DNA of 64,000 bases from Prevotellaceae bacterium (GTDB taxonomy: Bacteria > Bacteroidota > Bacteroidia > Bacteroidales > Paludibacteraceae), in contig JACJXK010000006.1 of NCBI GenBank assembly GCA_020636675.1, positions 1-64,000 on the forward strand, read 5' to 3'. Position 1 is the stretch's first letter. Each line of letters begins with the position of its first letter. A program made the translations under genes and the position numbers. The notes under the pieces were generated by a model. The model was not told where the DNA came from. It did no database searches and saw only the letters and a program-made list of their open reading frames with translations. Below, piece by piece: positions 25,936-35,841 of this stretch.

Positions 25936-26859
25936 TTATTTCTCAACTGCTGATTCGCACAAATAACGAACAGCACCACCCCGTTCCGTAACAGACAGAT
26001 TGACCTCCGCACCATGAATCACAGGCATATTGAGAGGCACATGACCAACAGGAAAATTGAACGCCACCGGATAGTCATAGTCATCTACCGCCGAAGCTAC
26101 TATTTCCTCCACCGTCTGACCGAACAAGGGATCTTCCTCTATGTCGGAGAACCGTCCGACAAGCAAGCCAGAAAGATTCTCAAGCACCCCGCCTATCCGC
26201 AGATTCTGCATCATCCTATCTATATGATACGGCCGTTCGGACAAATCTTCGATAAAGAGAATCTTTCCCTGACGGGAAACGTCCAACCTAGTACCCCGCA
26301 ACCCATACAACACAGACAGATTACCACCAAACAAAGTTCCATTAGCATCCCCCATTCTATTGAGCGGATGAGCAGGCAGACTGGTCAACTCCGGCAAATT
26401 GCCTTGCAATATGGCACGGAGAGCCTCAACCGGCTCCCTATTGGCATCAATATGCGCCATCGCTTTAGCCATGACCGCATGCAGAGATTGAAATCCCTGA
26501 GAGAATAGAGCCCAATGGAAAACCGTGATGTCACTAAACCCCACCAACCACTTAGGTGATTCGGAGAAGGCGGTGAAGTCCAGACAATCCACTATCCGCA
26601 CCGCACCATAACCACCCCGTCCACAAAGGATGGCACGCACTGAAGGGTCGTCCATAGCCCACTGAAGGTCGGAAAGACGTTCCTCGTCACTACCCGAGAA
26701 GCGGCCACGCCTCGACTTGGCATAGAAACCCAACACAGGACAAAAGCCCCATGCGCGCAACAATGCAGCCGCCCCATCAATAAAATCAGGATCAACAGCC
26801 CCAGAGGGAGAGACGATGGCCACCTTATCTCCAACTTTTAAAAAAGAGGGTCTATACAT
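25936..26859 (-). CDS. LD-carboxypeptidase (S66 family)
   Basis: Murein tetrapeptide carboxypeptidase that removes the terminal D-Ala from recycled cell-wall peptides. It has 307 residues with no signal peptide, so it is cytosolic. The Ser-His-Glu set of family S66 is visible: nucleophile Ser109 in WLVGFSDITVFHW, Glu in ILFIEDLSERPYHID and His in FNFPVGHVPLNMP. The glycine-rich ILCGRGGYGAVRIVD is also typical. A -7 element (TATCTTTG, 26941-26934) lies upstream without a clear -33 box. Confidence 0.92.
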   Translation of the reverse strand: MYRPSFLKVGDKVAIVSPSGAVDPDFIDGAAALLRAWGFCPVLGFYAKSRRGRFSGSDEERLSDLQWAMDDPSVRAILCGRGGYGAVRIVDCLDFTAFSESPKWLVGFSDITVFHWALFSQGFQSLHAVMAKAMAHIDANREPVEALRAILQGNLPELTSLPAHPLNRMGDANGTLFGGNLSVLYGLRGTRLDVSRQGKILFIEDLSERPYHIDRMMQNLRIGGVLENLSGLLVGRFSDIEEDPLFGQTVEEIVASAVDDYDYPVAFNFPVGHVPLNMPVIHGAEVNLSVTERGGAVRYLCESAVEK

Positions 26860-26991
26860 TTTTTGATTATTAGAAAAATCCAGAACTCAACAAAACGAAT
26901 CCCATGAATGTTTATCTCATCGGATGTCGAGCGCAAAGATACGCAAAACAGCCATAAACTAAATCCGAGACCTTCAAATTTAGAATAAATC

Positions 26992-28059
26992 ATGTACCGC
27001 ATCCTATCCATCAGCCCAAAAAGCACCAGCACCAAGGTTGCCGTCTATGACGACGAGCAGGAGATTTTCATGAAAACGATCAAACACAATCCCGACGATT
27101 TGTTTCCCTTCAAGAAGATATTCGAGCAAGCAGAATACAGAAAACGGCTCATCATCATAGAGCTACAAAACAACGAAATAGAGATTAACTTCAACGCCAT
27201 AATAGGAATGGGCGGCATGCTAAAACCTATACGATCCGGGACCTACGAAATCAGCGAACGTCTGAAAGACGACCTTAGGAAAGGCATACAGGGCGAGCAT
27301 GCCAGCAACCTCGGAGGCCTCATCGCGGCAGACATCGCCGCCACCATTCCCGGAGCAAGGGCCTTCGTCTCCGACCCCGTCGTCGTAGACGAAATGGAAG
27401 ACATAGCACGCATCACCGGATTGCCTGGCATCCAGCGCAAATCTAAATTCCATGCGTTGAACCAGAAGGCCGCCGGACGGAAGTACGCCAAAGAGCACCA
27501 GAAGAAATACGATGAGCTCAACCTCGTCATCTGCCATCTCGGCAGGGGCATCTCCGTGGCCGCCCACCGCAAGGGGAAAGTCATCGACGTAAACAGCTCC
27601 ATCGACGGAGCCGGACCATTCTCTCCGGAACGTTCAGGGTCTCTGCCTGCCTCCGAAATTGTAGACCTCTGCTTCGATGGCAACCATACGGAAGAGGAGA
27701 TTCGGGCAATGATCAACGGAAACGGAGGATTGATGGCCCATCTAGGCATAAAAGACTACAACATCATCGAACAGATGGCAAAAGACGGAGACAAGAAGGC
27801 AGACATCACCCTCCGTGCCATGGCCTACAATATAGCCAAAGAGATTGGAGCCATGAGCGTCGTTCTGGAGGGGAAGGTCGACGCCATCATACTGACAGGC
27901 AACCTTTCGTACAACAAATTCATAGTAGACCACATCATCAAAAAAACGGGATTCATAGCAACCATCACCGTCTATCCAGGCGAGAACGAAATGAGCGCAC
28001 TCTCCGAAAATGCGCTCAATATACTGAAAGGCGAGGCGTATTGCCTCAGCTACAACTAA
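26992..28059 (+). CDS. buk: butyrate kinase
   Basis: Acetate-kinase-fold enzyme that transfers phosphate between butyryl phosphate and ADP, with 355 residues, the normal length. Motifs seen are ILSISPKSTSTKVAVY at the N-terminus, the phosphate region VICHLGRGISVAAHRKGKVI, DGAGPFSPERSGSLP and ILTGNLSYNKFIVDHI. It is divergent from the LD-carboxypeptidase gene. The usual partner, phosphotransbutyrylase (ptb), is not beside it, so it may act on other branched or short acyl phosphates or work with a distant ptb. Confidence 0.93.
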   Translation: MYRILSISPKSTSTKVAVYDDEQEIFMKTIKHNPDDLFPFKKIFEQAEYRKRLIIIELQNNEIEINFNAIIGMGGMLKPIRSGTYEISERLKDDLRKGIQGEHASNLGGLIAADIAATIPGARAFVSDPVVVDEMEDIARITGLPGIQRKSKFHALNQKAAGRKYAKEHQKKYDELNLVICHLGRGISVAAHRKGKVIDVNSSIDGAGPFSPERSGSLPASEIVDLCFDGNHTEEEIRAMINGNGGLMAHLGIKDYNIIEQMAKDGDKKADITLRAMAYNIAKEIGAMSVVLEGKVDAIILTGNLSYNKFIVDHIIKKTGFIATITVYPGENEMSALSENALNILKGEAYCLSYN

Positions 28060-28067
28060 TAAGGACA

Positions 28068-28102
28068 GAAAAAAAGAGAGAAGTCTTGTTTGACCTCTCT
28101 CT
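28068..28102 (-). terminator. terminator of tRNA-Met
   Basis: An 11-bp stem with one mismatch (28075-28085 with 28092-28102) is followed on the minus strand by seven T bases, directly downstream of tRNA-Met. The other strand lacks a T-run, so it is oriented for the tRNA. Confidence 0.8.
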
Positions 28103-28106
28103 TCTG

Positions 28107-28180
28107 TAGCGGGATCGAGAATTGAACTCGAGACCTCCGGGTTATGAATCCGACGCTCTAACCAACTGAGCTACCCCGCC
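28107..28180 (-). tRNA. tRNA-Met (CAT anticodon), elongator type
   Basis: 74-nt cloverleaf: acceptor GGCGGGG/TCCCGCT (G-U at both ends), D arm AGCTCAGTTGGTTAGAGC, anticodon loop TTCATAA, T arm GAGTTCAATTCTC, discriminator A. It lacks the unpaired 1-72 end and three G-C pairs expected of an initiator. It is a single-gene transcript with its own promoter and terminator. Confidence 0.93.
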
Positions 28181-28200
28181 ATCATTTCTGTTTTGCGGTG

Positions 28201-28231
28201 CAAAGATAGACATTATTTTCAATAGAGCAAA
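28201..28231 (-). promoter_or_regulatory. tRNA-Met promoter
   Basis: On the minus strand, TTTG (28231-28228), a 19-bp spacer and TATCTTTG (28208-28201) match the Bacteroidota consensus exactly, about 20 bp before the tRNA. Confidence 0.87.
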
Positions 28232-28628
28232 AGCAAAACGAAAAAAAATGCACAAATTCCCATTTGTTTAGCCAAACAGACACGACATATATCCTCCGTT
28301 TCAGCAACGGAACAAGCATCGACAACAATTCACCATCCTGTAATTCATTACATTAAGCGACAATGAAATCATATCGACAAACCACTGAGGTGGATTTCGA
28401 AACGCCTGCCATCACAAATCGCATTTTTCTCCCATACCATCTCATGGTAAGATTTTTCCTTTTTTTCTCAAATACGTAACACAAATTTCTTCCTCAAGAA
28501 TTTCTATTAACATTATTTTTCATAATTTTGCAACGACTTTATTTAACATAGAAGAGACGGCGACATTTGATTTCCTTTTTCACATACAACAGAAACAGAC
28601 AAGCCACACCATAAATCAAAACAAGATA
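28232..28628. other. spacer upstream of the hybrid two-component gene
   Basis: About 400 bp with no ORF or RNA gene that I can support. A possible -7 element TAATTTTG (28523-28530) lies 98 bp before the start codon but has no matching -33 box. A short hairpin ACCAC/GGTGG near 28382 is the only other structure seen. Confidence 0.4.
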
Positions 28629-31600
28629 ATGTTCAAGCTCCTCGCTTTATTATCAGCATTTTTCGTTCTGTTCCAAACTAACTTGTTGGGAGAGACAAGA
28701 CGCTTCTCCCTATTTGAAGCGGAAAACGGAGCTCCATACAGCGATGTCAACCAAATATACGAAGACTCCTTCGGCTACCTTTGGATAAGCACATGGAACG
28801 GACTTATCAAATTTGACGGTTACGAATATAAAACCTACACACGAATAAAGACAGACAACAAGAGTCTCCCCCACAACGTGTGCTACAACATCTTCGAAGA
28901 CTCTAAGAAAAGACTTTGGATTTCCACTGCCCGCGGGCTTGCCCTATATGACAGGAAGCACGACAACTTCAACAGGATAACCTTTCAGGGAAGGAAGATA
29001 AAGGGAGTAACAAAAGTATTGGAAGACGCAGACGGCTTCATCTGGGTTTTATCTTTCATCGACGTTCTGAAATATGACCCGAAAAACAACAAAGCAACAA
29101 GATTCCACATCATCGGCGACGACTTCGAAGACTGTGGCGACTACCTATGGGTGGTCTCCCAAGAATCTGGCGTAAAAATCATCAACAAACGGGACAATAA
29201 AATAAAGGAGTTGCCTCTTCTCACAAACAAGGGAGGACAGACAATCAACAAACACATCCGAACCATTAAACAGATTTCCAACGGGGACATCTATTTAGGA
29301 TCTACGGACCACGGACTCTTCATCTACAACAAAAACGGGATGCTGAAAAAGCACGAGACCGCCGGAGCCATCGGCTCCTACTCCTTCCGCAACAACTTCA
29401 TCCATACCATCTACGAAGACAGAGACCACAAGATATGGATCGGCAACGTGAACGGCAATATATCCATCTACGATCCGGAGACACTGAAATTTCTTCCTCT
29501 AAACTACACTTTGCCCAACAACATCGACAAAGAGTGCTTCACAACGAGTTGCATACTTCAAGACTCGTACAACAACATCTGGCTCGGGACCCACAGATTC
29601 TGGCTGCTCTATTCCAACAGGATATCCAACGAGTTTGCCATGTTCCAGCACAACAGCACAAAACAAAACACCATGTCAGGCAACGCCATCACTTGTTTCT
29701 CCAAGTACAGGAACGACCTCCTGATAGGTACCGACGGAGGCGGCCTAAACATCGAGACTGGCGAACGGGACGAATTCCACATAGACAAAAGGTTCGGGAA
29801 AGTCATTCTTGACATCAAACCGGACAACAACGGACTATTTTGGATTGCCACGTGGGACAACGGACTGTTCCTCTTCGACAAGCCGAACAACCGTATCCTA
29901 CAACACTACACACATACGGACAACGGAGACAAGAAAAGATCACTTCCAACGGAAAAGATAAACTACCTATACATAGACAGAAACTTCGTATGGATTGCCA
30001 CCGACGGAAAAGGCATAGCCCGCCTCGACAAAGCCACCGGAGAGATAACGAGCACGGACAACTGCGACGCAGACCCATTCTCTAACAAAAACTCAAAGTT
30101 CATCACCCATCTGATGAAAGACAGCGAAGGATGGCTGTGGATCAGTTCAAGTGAAGGTCTACGCAAATATAAGGACGGCCGGCAAATGAAGTTTCCCTAC
30201 TCCGAAAAGCCGGGAGACCTTTCGCAAAACCAGATTACCATGTGCTACGAAGATTCGAAGAAGAGGATTTGGGTGGTGACAAGCACCGGAGGTCTGGCCC
30301 GCTACGACAGGAAAGTGAACTCTTTCGTAAACTACTGCAAAGAAACGGACATTCCCGAAAATTTGAAATTCATCATAGAAGACAACCATCAGAATCTGTG
30401 GATAGGCAGCCAAGACGAAATCATACAGTTCAATCCCGACCTGAAGATTCTGAAACATTACGATATAAAGAAGGAACTGGAGAAAAACTTCCTTTATCAA
30501 AAATCGGCATACAGAAGTACGGACGGGAAGATATACATCGGCTCCAACAATGGCATGTTCAAGTTCAACCCTCAGAGTCTGGAAAAGAAGGATAAAGCTC
30601 CCAAAATTTATCTGAAAGGGCTCTACATCTGGGACAAGAAACAAGAGGCGGGCAAATCCGAGATATTAAAACATGCACTAGACTATACGGACACCATCCG
30701 ACTCAACCATGAACAGAACTATTTCTCCATCGAATACGTAGGCATCGACCTCGAAAAATCGGGAACTCTCCATTACTCCTATTTTCTAAAGGGACTCCAC
30801 CACGAATGGACAGAAGCCAACACAGAGAGGAAGGCCTCCTTCACCAACTTGGAGCCAGGCACTTATACCTTCTTCGCAAAGGTAAAGAGCAACGACGGGC
30901 AACTATACCAACTACAGAAACCGCTCACCATCATCATATTGCCACCCTGGTGGCAGACATGGTGGTTTCGTTCTCTATCCGTCCTCACGGCCATAGCGAC
31001 CATCTTCCTCTTTTTCAGAATCAGGCTGCGCAATCTCCAAAGGCAAAAGGAAAGGCTTGAGAACCTCGTGGAGGAACGGACACAAGAACTACGACAAAAG
31101 AACGAAGAGATAAACAAGCAGAAAGAGAGCGTAGAATCCAAGAACAAAGAACTAGACGAGACACTAAGTCTCAAAGACAGGATTTTGTCCATCATAGCCC
31201 ACGACCTGAAGAATCCGGTCACCGCCATCGTCGGCATGCTTTCATTCCTTTCCGAGAACAGGAAGGCAGACGAGCAGGAAAGCAAACTATTCACAGACAT
31301 CACCATAGCCGCACAAAAGCTTCAGGAACAGATGGACAACATATTGCAATGGGCCAGAATCCAAACAAAAGAGATATTCTATTCACCCAAAGACATCTCC
31401 ATTGCAGCCCAGACGAAAGACTCACTTTCGCTACTTCAAGGCCTGGCAACAAGCAAACGGATATCCGTCTGCGTAAGCAACACAGCCAAGCACTGCGCCT
31501 ATGCCGACGAAAGGATGATTGCCACCGTCATCAGAAACCTCATCAACAACGCCATAAAGTTCACCAACAATGGAGGAAAGATAGAAATCAGAATAGAAGA

Positions 31601-32687
31601 CACGGAAAACCATGTGTTCTTCTGCATCAAGGACAACGGAGTGGGAATAGGGAAAGAGAAGTTGGATAAAATTTTCGAGAAAGACTTCAACGCCTCCTCT
31701 TGCGGAACCAACAACGAAAAGGGATCCGGACTCGGACTGAAAATATGCCACGACTTTACCATTTCCAACAAAGGAACGATAGAGATAACAAGCACAGAAG
31801 AAGAAGGCACTTCCATCCGGATAATGCTGCCGATAGGCAAACCCATCAATGCGGAAGAGGACGACAAGCCGGAAACAGAGCTCACATTGGAAAAGAACAA
31901 GAACTATATGAAGAGCAAAAGGCACTCCATCCTTATCGTAGACGACAACCACGACATACTCTCCTATCTGACCCTTTTGCTCCAAAACGACTTCGAGATA
32001 GAGAAAGCCAGCGACGGCGAGATGGCTCTCGACATGGCGATGAAGTCCGTGCCAGACATTATCATATCAGACGTCGTCATGCCGAAAATGGACGGCAAAG
32101 AACTTTGCGCACAGATAAAGAGCAACCTGCTAACCCAACACATTCCGGTAGTGCTGCTCACCTCCGAAGACTCGGCCAACAGCCAAATAGAGGGTCTGAA
32201 AATAGGAGCCGACGACTACATCACAAAACCATTTGACGGCAACATCCTTTTAGCCAAGATACACACACTACTACGAAACAGAGAGTTACAGCTGCAACAC
32301 TTGAGAAACAGCATACTAAAAGCACCGGAGGGCGACATGCCGGAAAGCAAAGACGACGCCTTCCTACGGAAAATCACGGAAGTATTGCAGCAAAACATTT
32401 CAGAGTCCAACCTCTCGGTCGAATTCATCGCCGAGAAAACAGCCCTCAGCCGCGTGCAACTATTCCGAAAATTCAAGGCAATAACAGGCTGTTCCCCATC
32501 AGAGTTTATCAAAAACTACCGGCTACAATATGCCGCCACGCTTTTGAAGAGCGGCAAATACTCCGTAGCCGACGTGGCATACGAAGTGGGCTTCTCCGAC
32601 CCAAAATATTTCGGCAGCTGCTTTTCCGAAAAGTTCAACATGGCGCCATCCGTATTTGCCAAACAGAACAAGACCGAACAAAAATAA
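28629..32687 (+). CDS. hybrid two-component system regulator (sensor kinase, receiver and AraC domain in one protein)
   Basis: 1352 residues. Order: signal peptide (1-20), periplasmic beta-propeller repeats (about 25-690; units such as YEDSFGYLWISTWNGLIKF and FEDSKKRLWISTARGLALYD), Y_Y_Y domain (about 697-760), one transmembrane helix (about 780-798), coiled coil, HisKA with phospho-acceptor His858 (SIIAHDLKNPVTAI), HATPase, receiver domain with Asp1148 (IIISDVVMPKMDG) and a C-terminal AraC-type DNA-binding domain (about 1250-1345). It should sense an external ligand, often an oligosaccharide, and activate transcription directly. No susC/susD or glycan-degradation genes are adjacent, so its targets are elsewhere. 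Confidence 0.95.
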   Translation: MFKLLALLSAFFVLFQTNLLGETRRFSLFEAENGAPYSDVNQIYEDSFGYLWISTWNGLIKFDGYEYKTYTRIKTDNKSLPHNVCYNIFEDSKKRLWISTARGLALYDRKHDNFNRITFQGRKIKGVTKVLEDADGFIWVLSFIDVLKYDPKNNKATRFHIIGDDFEDCGDYLWVVSQESGVKIINKRDNKIKELPLLTNKGGQTINKHIRTIKQISNGDIYLGSTDHGLFIYNKNGMLKKHETAGAIGSYSFRNNFIHTIYEDRDHKIWIGNVNGNISIYDPETLKFLPLNYTLPNNIDKECFTTSCILQDSYNNIWLGTHRFWLLYSNRISNEFAMFQHNSTKQNTMSGNAITCFSKYRNDLLIGTDGGGLNIETGERDEFHIDKRFGKVILDIKPDNNGLFWIATWDNGLFLFDKPNNRILQHYTHTDNGDKKRSLPTEKINYLYIDRNFVWIATDGKGIARLDKATGEITSTDNCDADPFSNKNSKFITHLMKDSEGWLWISSSEGLRKYKDGRQMKFPYSEKPGDLSQNQITMCYEDSKKRIWVVTSTGGLARYDRKVNSFVNYCKETDIPENLKFIIEDNHQNLWIGSQDEIIQFNPDLKILKHYDIKKELEKNFLYQKSAYRSTDGKIYIGSNNGMFKFNPQSLEKKDKAPKIYLKGLYIWDKKQEAGKSEILKHALDYTDTIRLNHEQNYFSIEYVGIDLEKSGTLHYSYFLKGLHHEWTEANTERKASFTNLEPGTYTFFAKVKSNDGQLYQLQKPLTIIILPPWWQTWWFRSLSVLTAIATIFLFFRIRLRNLQRQKERLENLVEERTQELRQKNEEINKQKESVESKNKELDETLSLKDRILSIIAHDLKNPVTAIVGMLSFLSENRKADEQESKLFTDITIAAQKLQEQMDNILQWARIQTKEIFYSPKDISIAAQTKDSLSLLQGLATSKRISVCVSNTAKHCAYADERMIATVIRNLINNAIKFTNNGGKIEIRIEDTENHVFFCIKDNGVGIGKEKLDKIFEKDFNASSCGTNNEKGSGLGLKICHDFTISNKGTIEITSTEEEGTSIRIMLPIGKPINAEEDDKPETELTLEKNKNYMKSKRHSILIVDDNHDILSYLTLLLQNDFEIEKASDGEMALDMAMKSVPDIIISDVVMPKMDGKELCAQIKSNLLTQHIPVVLLTSEDSANSQIEGLKIGADDYITKPFDGNILLAKIHTLLRNRELQLQHLRNSILKAPEGDMPESKDDAFLRKITEVLQQNISESNLSVEFIAEKTALSRVQLFRKFKAITGCSPSEFIKNYRLQYAATLLKSGKYSVADVAYEVGFSDPKYFGSCFSEKFNMAPSVFAKQNKTEQK

Positions 32688-32867
32688 AGAGGAGACTTCT
32701 AATGAAGATTTCAGAAGCCACATCCATCGATAGCGACGATTTCCGGAGGCTTCATCCATGCGTCTATCCTTACCTGCAAAGGATGGTTTCAACAACATCA
32801 CCTTCCTTATTATAAAAAAAGGAAGCCCACAGATTTACAAGTTTCACTATCTTTCAATTTTTATCTG

Positions 32868-32875
32868 TATATTTG
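32868..32875 (+). promoter_or_regulatory. -7 element upstream of frr
   Basis: TATATTTG, a good -7 box, 26 bp before the frr start. The -33 position has only TTTC at 32842-32845 with a 22-bp spacer, so the promoter is probable but not exact. Confidence 0.5.
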
Positions 32876-32901
32876 CGCAAAATAAAAAAATAAAGAATAA
32901 T

Positions 32902-33462
32902 ATGGCAGATATAAAAACCTATTTCAAAACGGCAGAAGACAAAATGGGCAACGTACTGGTCCACCTTGATGACGCTTTGGCACACATCAGAGCCGGGAAG
33001 GCAAACGTTCGTATTCTCGACCCCGTAAAAATCGACTATTACGGAAGCGTAGTTCCATTATCCAACGTGGCAACCATCACTACTCCAGATGCCCGCACCA
33101 TCGTCATCCAACCTTGGGAGAAGAAGCTCATCTCCGAGATAGAGAAAGCCATCATGAACTCAGAAGTCGGAATCACACCGGAAAACAACGGTGAAGTGAT
33201 AAGACTCGCCATTCCGACATTAACAGAGGAGAGACGTAAGACATTGGCAAAACAAGTCAAGAGCGAAGGCGAAGAGGCGAAGATAAGCATCAGAAACGCA
33301 CGTAGAGACGCCATCGACGCACTGAAGAAGGAGATAAAGAACGGACTGGCCGAAGACGAAGAGAAAGACGCAGAAGGCGAAGTTCAGAAAATACACGACA
33401 AGTTCATCAAGAAAGTGGACGAGATGCTTGCCCTTAAAGAGAAAGAAATCATGACCGTATAA
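32902..33462 (+). CDS. frr: ribosome recycling factor
   Basis: Splits post-termination ribosomes together with EF-G. It has 186 residues starting MADIKTYFKTAEDKMGNVL. An open frame continues upstream to 32758 but crosses the promoter, so ATG 32902 is chosen. Family signatures are HIRAGKANVRILDPVKIDYY, TIVIQPWEKKLISEIEKAI and the basic helix VKSEGEEAKISIRNARRDA. A strong terminator follows, so it is not in an operon with rsgA. Confidence 0.97.
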   Translation: MADIKTYFKTAEDKMGNVLVHLDDALAHIRAGKANVRILDPVKIDYYGSVVPLSNVATITTPDARTIVIQPWEKKLISEIEKAIMNSEVGITPENNGEVIRLAIPTLTEERRKTLAKQVKSEGEEAKISIRNARRDAIDALKKEIKNGLAEDEEKDAEGEVQKIHDKFIKKVDEMLALKEKEIMTV

Positions 33463-33492
33463 GGCATGATTCCGACCCTCATAAAACAGAAT

Positions 33493-33536
33493 GCAGGAGA
33501 TTGTATGGAAATACACCATGCAACCTTCTGCTTTTC
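33493..33536 (+). terminator. frr terminator
   Basis: A 16-position stem (33493-33508 with 33516-33531, one mismatch and two G-U pairs, loop of 7) is followed by TTTTCTTATTT. Confidence 0.85.
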
Positions 33537-33586
33537 TTATTTAATAGAGAACAAAAACCAACGTCACAGAAAGAATCCGAAAAGAG

Positions 33587-34510
33587 ATGCAAGGTTTAGT
33601 GATTAGAAACACAGGCAGCTATTATCAGGTAAGGACTCCGGAAGGGGATGTCTACGACTGCAAAATAAAAGGTTCCTTTCGAATCAAAGGAATCAAGAGC
33701 ACCAACCCCTTGGCGGCAGGAGACCATGTCACCTTCGACTTGACGCACGAGGGCACCGGACTCATCTCCGAAATCGGGGACCGGAAGAACTACATAGTCA
33801 GAAAGCCATCCAACCTATCCAAACAGCTTCACATCATTGCCGCCAATGTAGATTTGGCCCTTCTGATTGTGACCGTCAACCATCCGGAGACTGCGACCAC
33901 CTTCATCGACAGATTTCTCGCCACCTGCGAAGCCTACCGCGTACCGGCCAAGATAGTAATAAACAAGATGGACCGCTACACGGACGAAGAGATTGAATAC
34001 ACAAAAGCCTTGTGTACTCTCTACGAAAGCATCGGCTACCAGTGCCTCACCACTTCCGCCAGCACCATGGACGGCATAGACGCCGTCAGGCAACTGCTAT
34101 CCGGCAAAGTGACACTGCTATCCGGCAACTCCGGCGTAGGCAAATCGTCCATCATCAACGCCATCTCGCCCATGTTCAAAGCAAAGACAGGCATACTCTC
34201 CAAGTGCTACGACAAAGGAATGCACACCACTACATTTTCGGAGATGTACGAGTTGGACAACGAGAGCTACATCATAGACACACCCGGCATCAAAGGCTTC
34301 GGAACCATCGACTTCCAAAAAGAAGAGGTAGGCCACTTCTTCCCTGAAATATTCAAGGAATCCGACAAATGCAAATTCGGGAACTGCACACACACGCACG
34401 AACCCGAATGTGCCGTATTGAAGGCCGTAGAAGAACACAGAATAAGTCAATCCCGCTACACCAGTTATCTGAGCATAATGGGCGATGCGGAAGAAAGCAA
34501 ATACAGATAG
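33587..34510 (+). CDS. rsgA: ribosome small subunit-dependent GTPase A
   Basis: Circularly permuted GTPase that checks late 30S assembly. It has 307 residues: an N-terminal OB fold, then G4 (VINKMDRYTDE) before G1 (LLSGNSGVGKSSIINAI) and G3 (IDTPGIKGFG), the permuted order that defines the family. The C-terminal zinc-binding region is CKFGNCTHTHEPECAVL. The gene is followed 12 bp later by a histidine kinase gene, probably on the same transcript. Confidence 0.96.
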   Translation: MQGLVIRNTGSYYQVRTPEGDVYDCKIKGSFRIKGIKSTNPLAAGDHVTFDLTHEGTGLISEIGDRKNYIVRKPSNLSKQLHIIAANVDLALLIVTVNHPETATTFIDRFLATCEAYRVPAKIVINKMDRYTDEEIEYTKALCTLYESIGYQCLTTSASTMDGIDAVRQLLSGKVTLLSGNSGVGKSSIINAISPMFKAKTGILSKCYDKGMHTTTFSEMYELDNESYIIDTPGIKGFGTIDFQKEEVGHFFPEIFKESDKCKFGNCTHTHEPECAVLKAVEEHRISQSRYTSYLSIMGDAEESKYR

Positions 34511-34522
34511 AAACACTTGGCC

Positions 34523-35713
34523 ATGAAGGTGAATTACGACAATTTCAACAACATAAAATATATACTTGCAGCCTTCGCCGTTGCCATCATCTCACTATCC
34601 GTCTACTATTCGGGACATTTGGCCAACGACATGTCCAAAGAAGAGCGGAAACGAATAGAGCTATGGGCCGAGGCCACCCGCCAACTGGTCTACGACGACA
34701 ATACAGACCTCTCCTTCATCCTAAAGGTCATAGAAGGCAACACCAACATACCCGTCGTCATCGCCGACAAGGCAGGAAACGTGTACATGCACAGGAACAT
34801 ATCCACACCAGAAAAGGATGCGGACAAATTTCTAAAAGAGAAAGTCGACGAATTCAAGAACGTGCATGACCCCATAAAAATACAGCTGGACGAAAACACG
34901 ACACACTACCTCTACTACGACAACTCCACGCTGCTCAAGCAGCTGGCTTACTTTCCTTTTGTACAATGGGGCATCATCAGTTCCTTCTGTCTCATCATCT
35001 TCTACGTATTCACCAGTGCCAAGAAGGCGGAACAAGACCGAGTGTGGGTAGGACTATCCAAAGAGACCGCACACCAACTAGGCACGCCCATCTCGTCGCT
35101 TCTCGCTTGGGTGGAGATACTCAAGAGCAACGGCGTGGAGCCCGAACTCATGCCCGAGATAGAAAAGGACGTGAACCGGCTACGTACCATCGCCGAACGA
35201 TTTTCGAAGATAGGATCCATCCCAGAGAAAGAAAATATATGTCTCAACACGCTACTCGACAACTCCTTAGCTTATATGCGAAAAAGGACTTCGAACAAAA
35301 TAGCCATCTCCTGCGTTTATGACATGCAATCACCAACATATATCAGGTTGAGCAAGCCTCTATTCGAATGGGTCATCGAGAACCTTTGCAAAAACGCCAT
35401 CGACGCCATGGACGGAGAGGGACGGATTGACGTTCACGTATTCGAGAAAGAAGACAAGATAGGCATTGACATACAAGATACAGGTAAGGGCATTGCAAAA
35501 TCCAAGTTCAAGACCGTATTCAAACCCGGTTATACCACCAAGAAGAGAGGATGGGGTCTTGGGCTTTCATTAGTCAAACGCATAATAGAAGAATATCATG
35601 AGGGGAAAATATTTGTCAAGAAGTCGGAACAGAACAAAGGTACGACATTCAGAATATTATTGAAAAAAGAGAGTTCGGACACAAAAAATGCGACAAAAAA
35701 CATTTTTAAATAG
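34523..35713 (+). CDS. membrane sensor histidine kinase
   Basis: 396 residues from ATG 34523 (a TTG two codons upstream is less likely). Two transmembrane helices (about 11-30 and 145-165) enclose a periplasmic sensor region of about 115 residues. The kinase core has the phospho-acceptor His184 in KETAHQLGTPISSLLAW, N box WVIENLCKNAIDAMDG, G1 IGIDIQDTGKGI and G2 TKKRGWGLGLSLVKRII. No response regulator lies beside it, so its partner is unknown. It is translationally close to rsgA. Confidence 0.92.
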   Translation: MKVNYDNFNNIKYILAAFAVAIISLSVYYSGHLANDMSKEERKRIELWAEATRQLVYDDNTDLSFILKVIEGNTNIPVVIADKAGNVYMHRNISTPEKDADKFLKEKVDEFKNVHDPIKIQLDENTTHYLYYDNSTLLKQLAYFPFVQWGIISSFCLIIFYVFTSAKKAEQDRVWVGLSKETAHQLGTPISSLLAWVEILKSNGVEPELMPEIEKDVNRLRTIAERFSKIGSIPEKENICLNTLLDNSLAYMRKRTSNKIAISCVYDMQSPTYIRLSKPLFEWVIENLCKNAIDAMDGEGRIDVHVFEKEDKIGIDIQDTGKGIAKSKFKTVFKPGYTTKKRGWGLGLSLVKRIIEEYHEGKIFVKKSEQNKGTTFRILLKKESSDTKNATKNIFK

Positions 35714-35841
35714 CATTTAAAGAATTAACAATCAAAGAATTAATAAATTATCTACAAAAAAGCAAAGAAAAATAGCGACACAAAGAGTTTTTGTATTGCT
35801 AAATTTTGTAATTTTGCAGAGTTTTAAAAGGCCATACGAAA

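Noticed and set aside
32758..32901. Upstream in-frame extension of frr by 48 codons
   Set aside because: It covers the -7 element TATATTTG, and the extension is not part of ribosome recycling factors; ATG 32902 fits the family.
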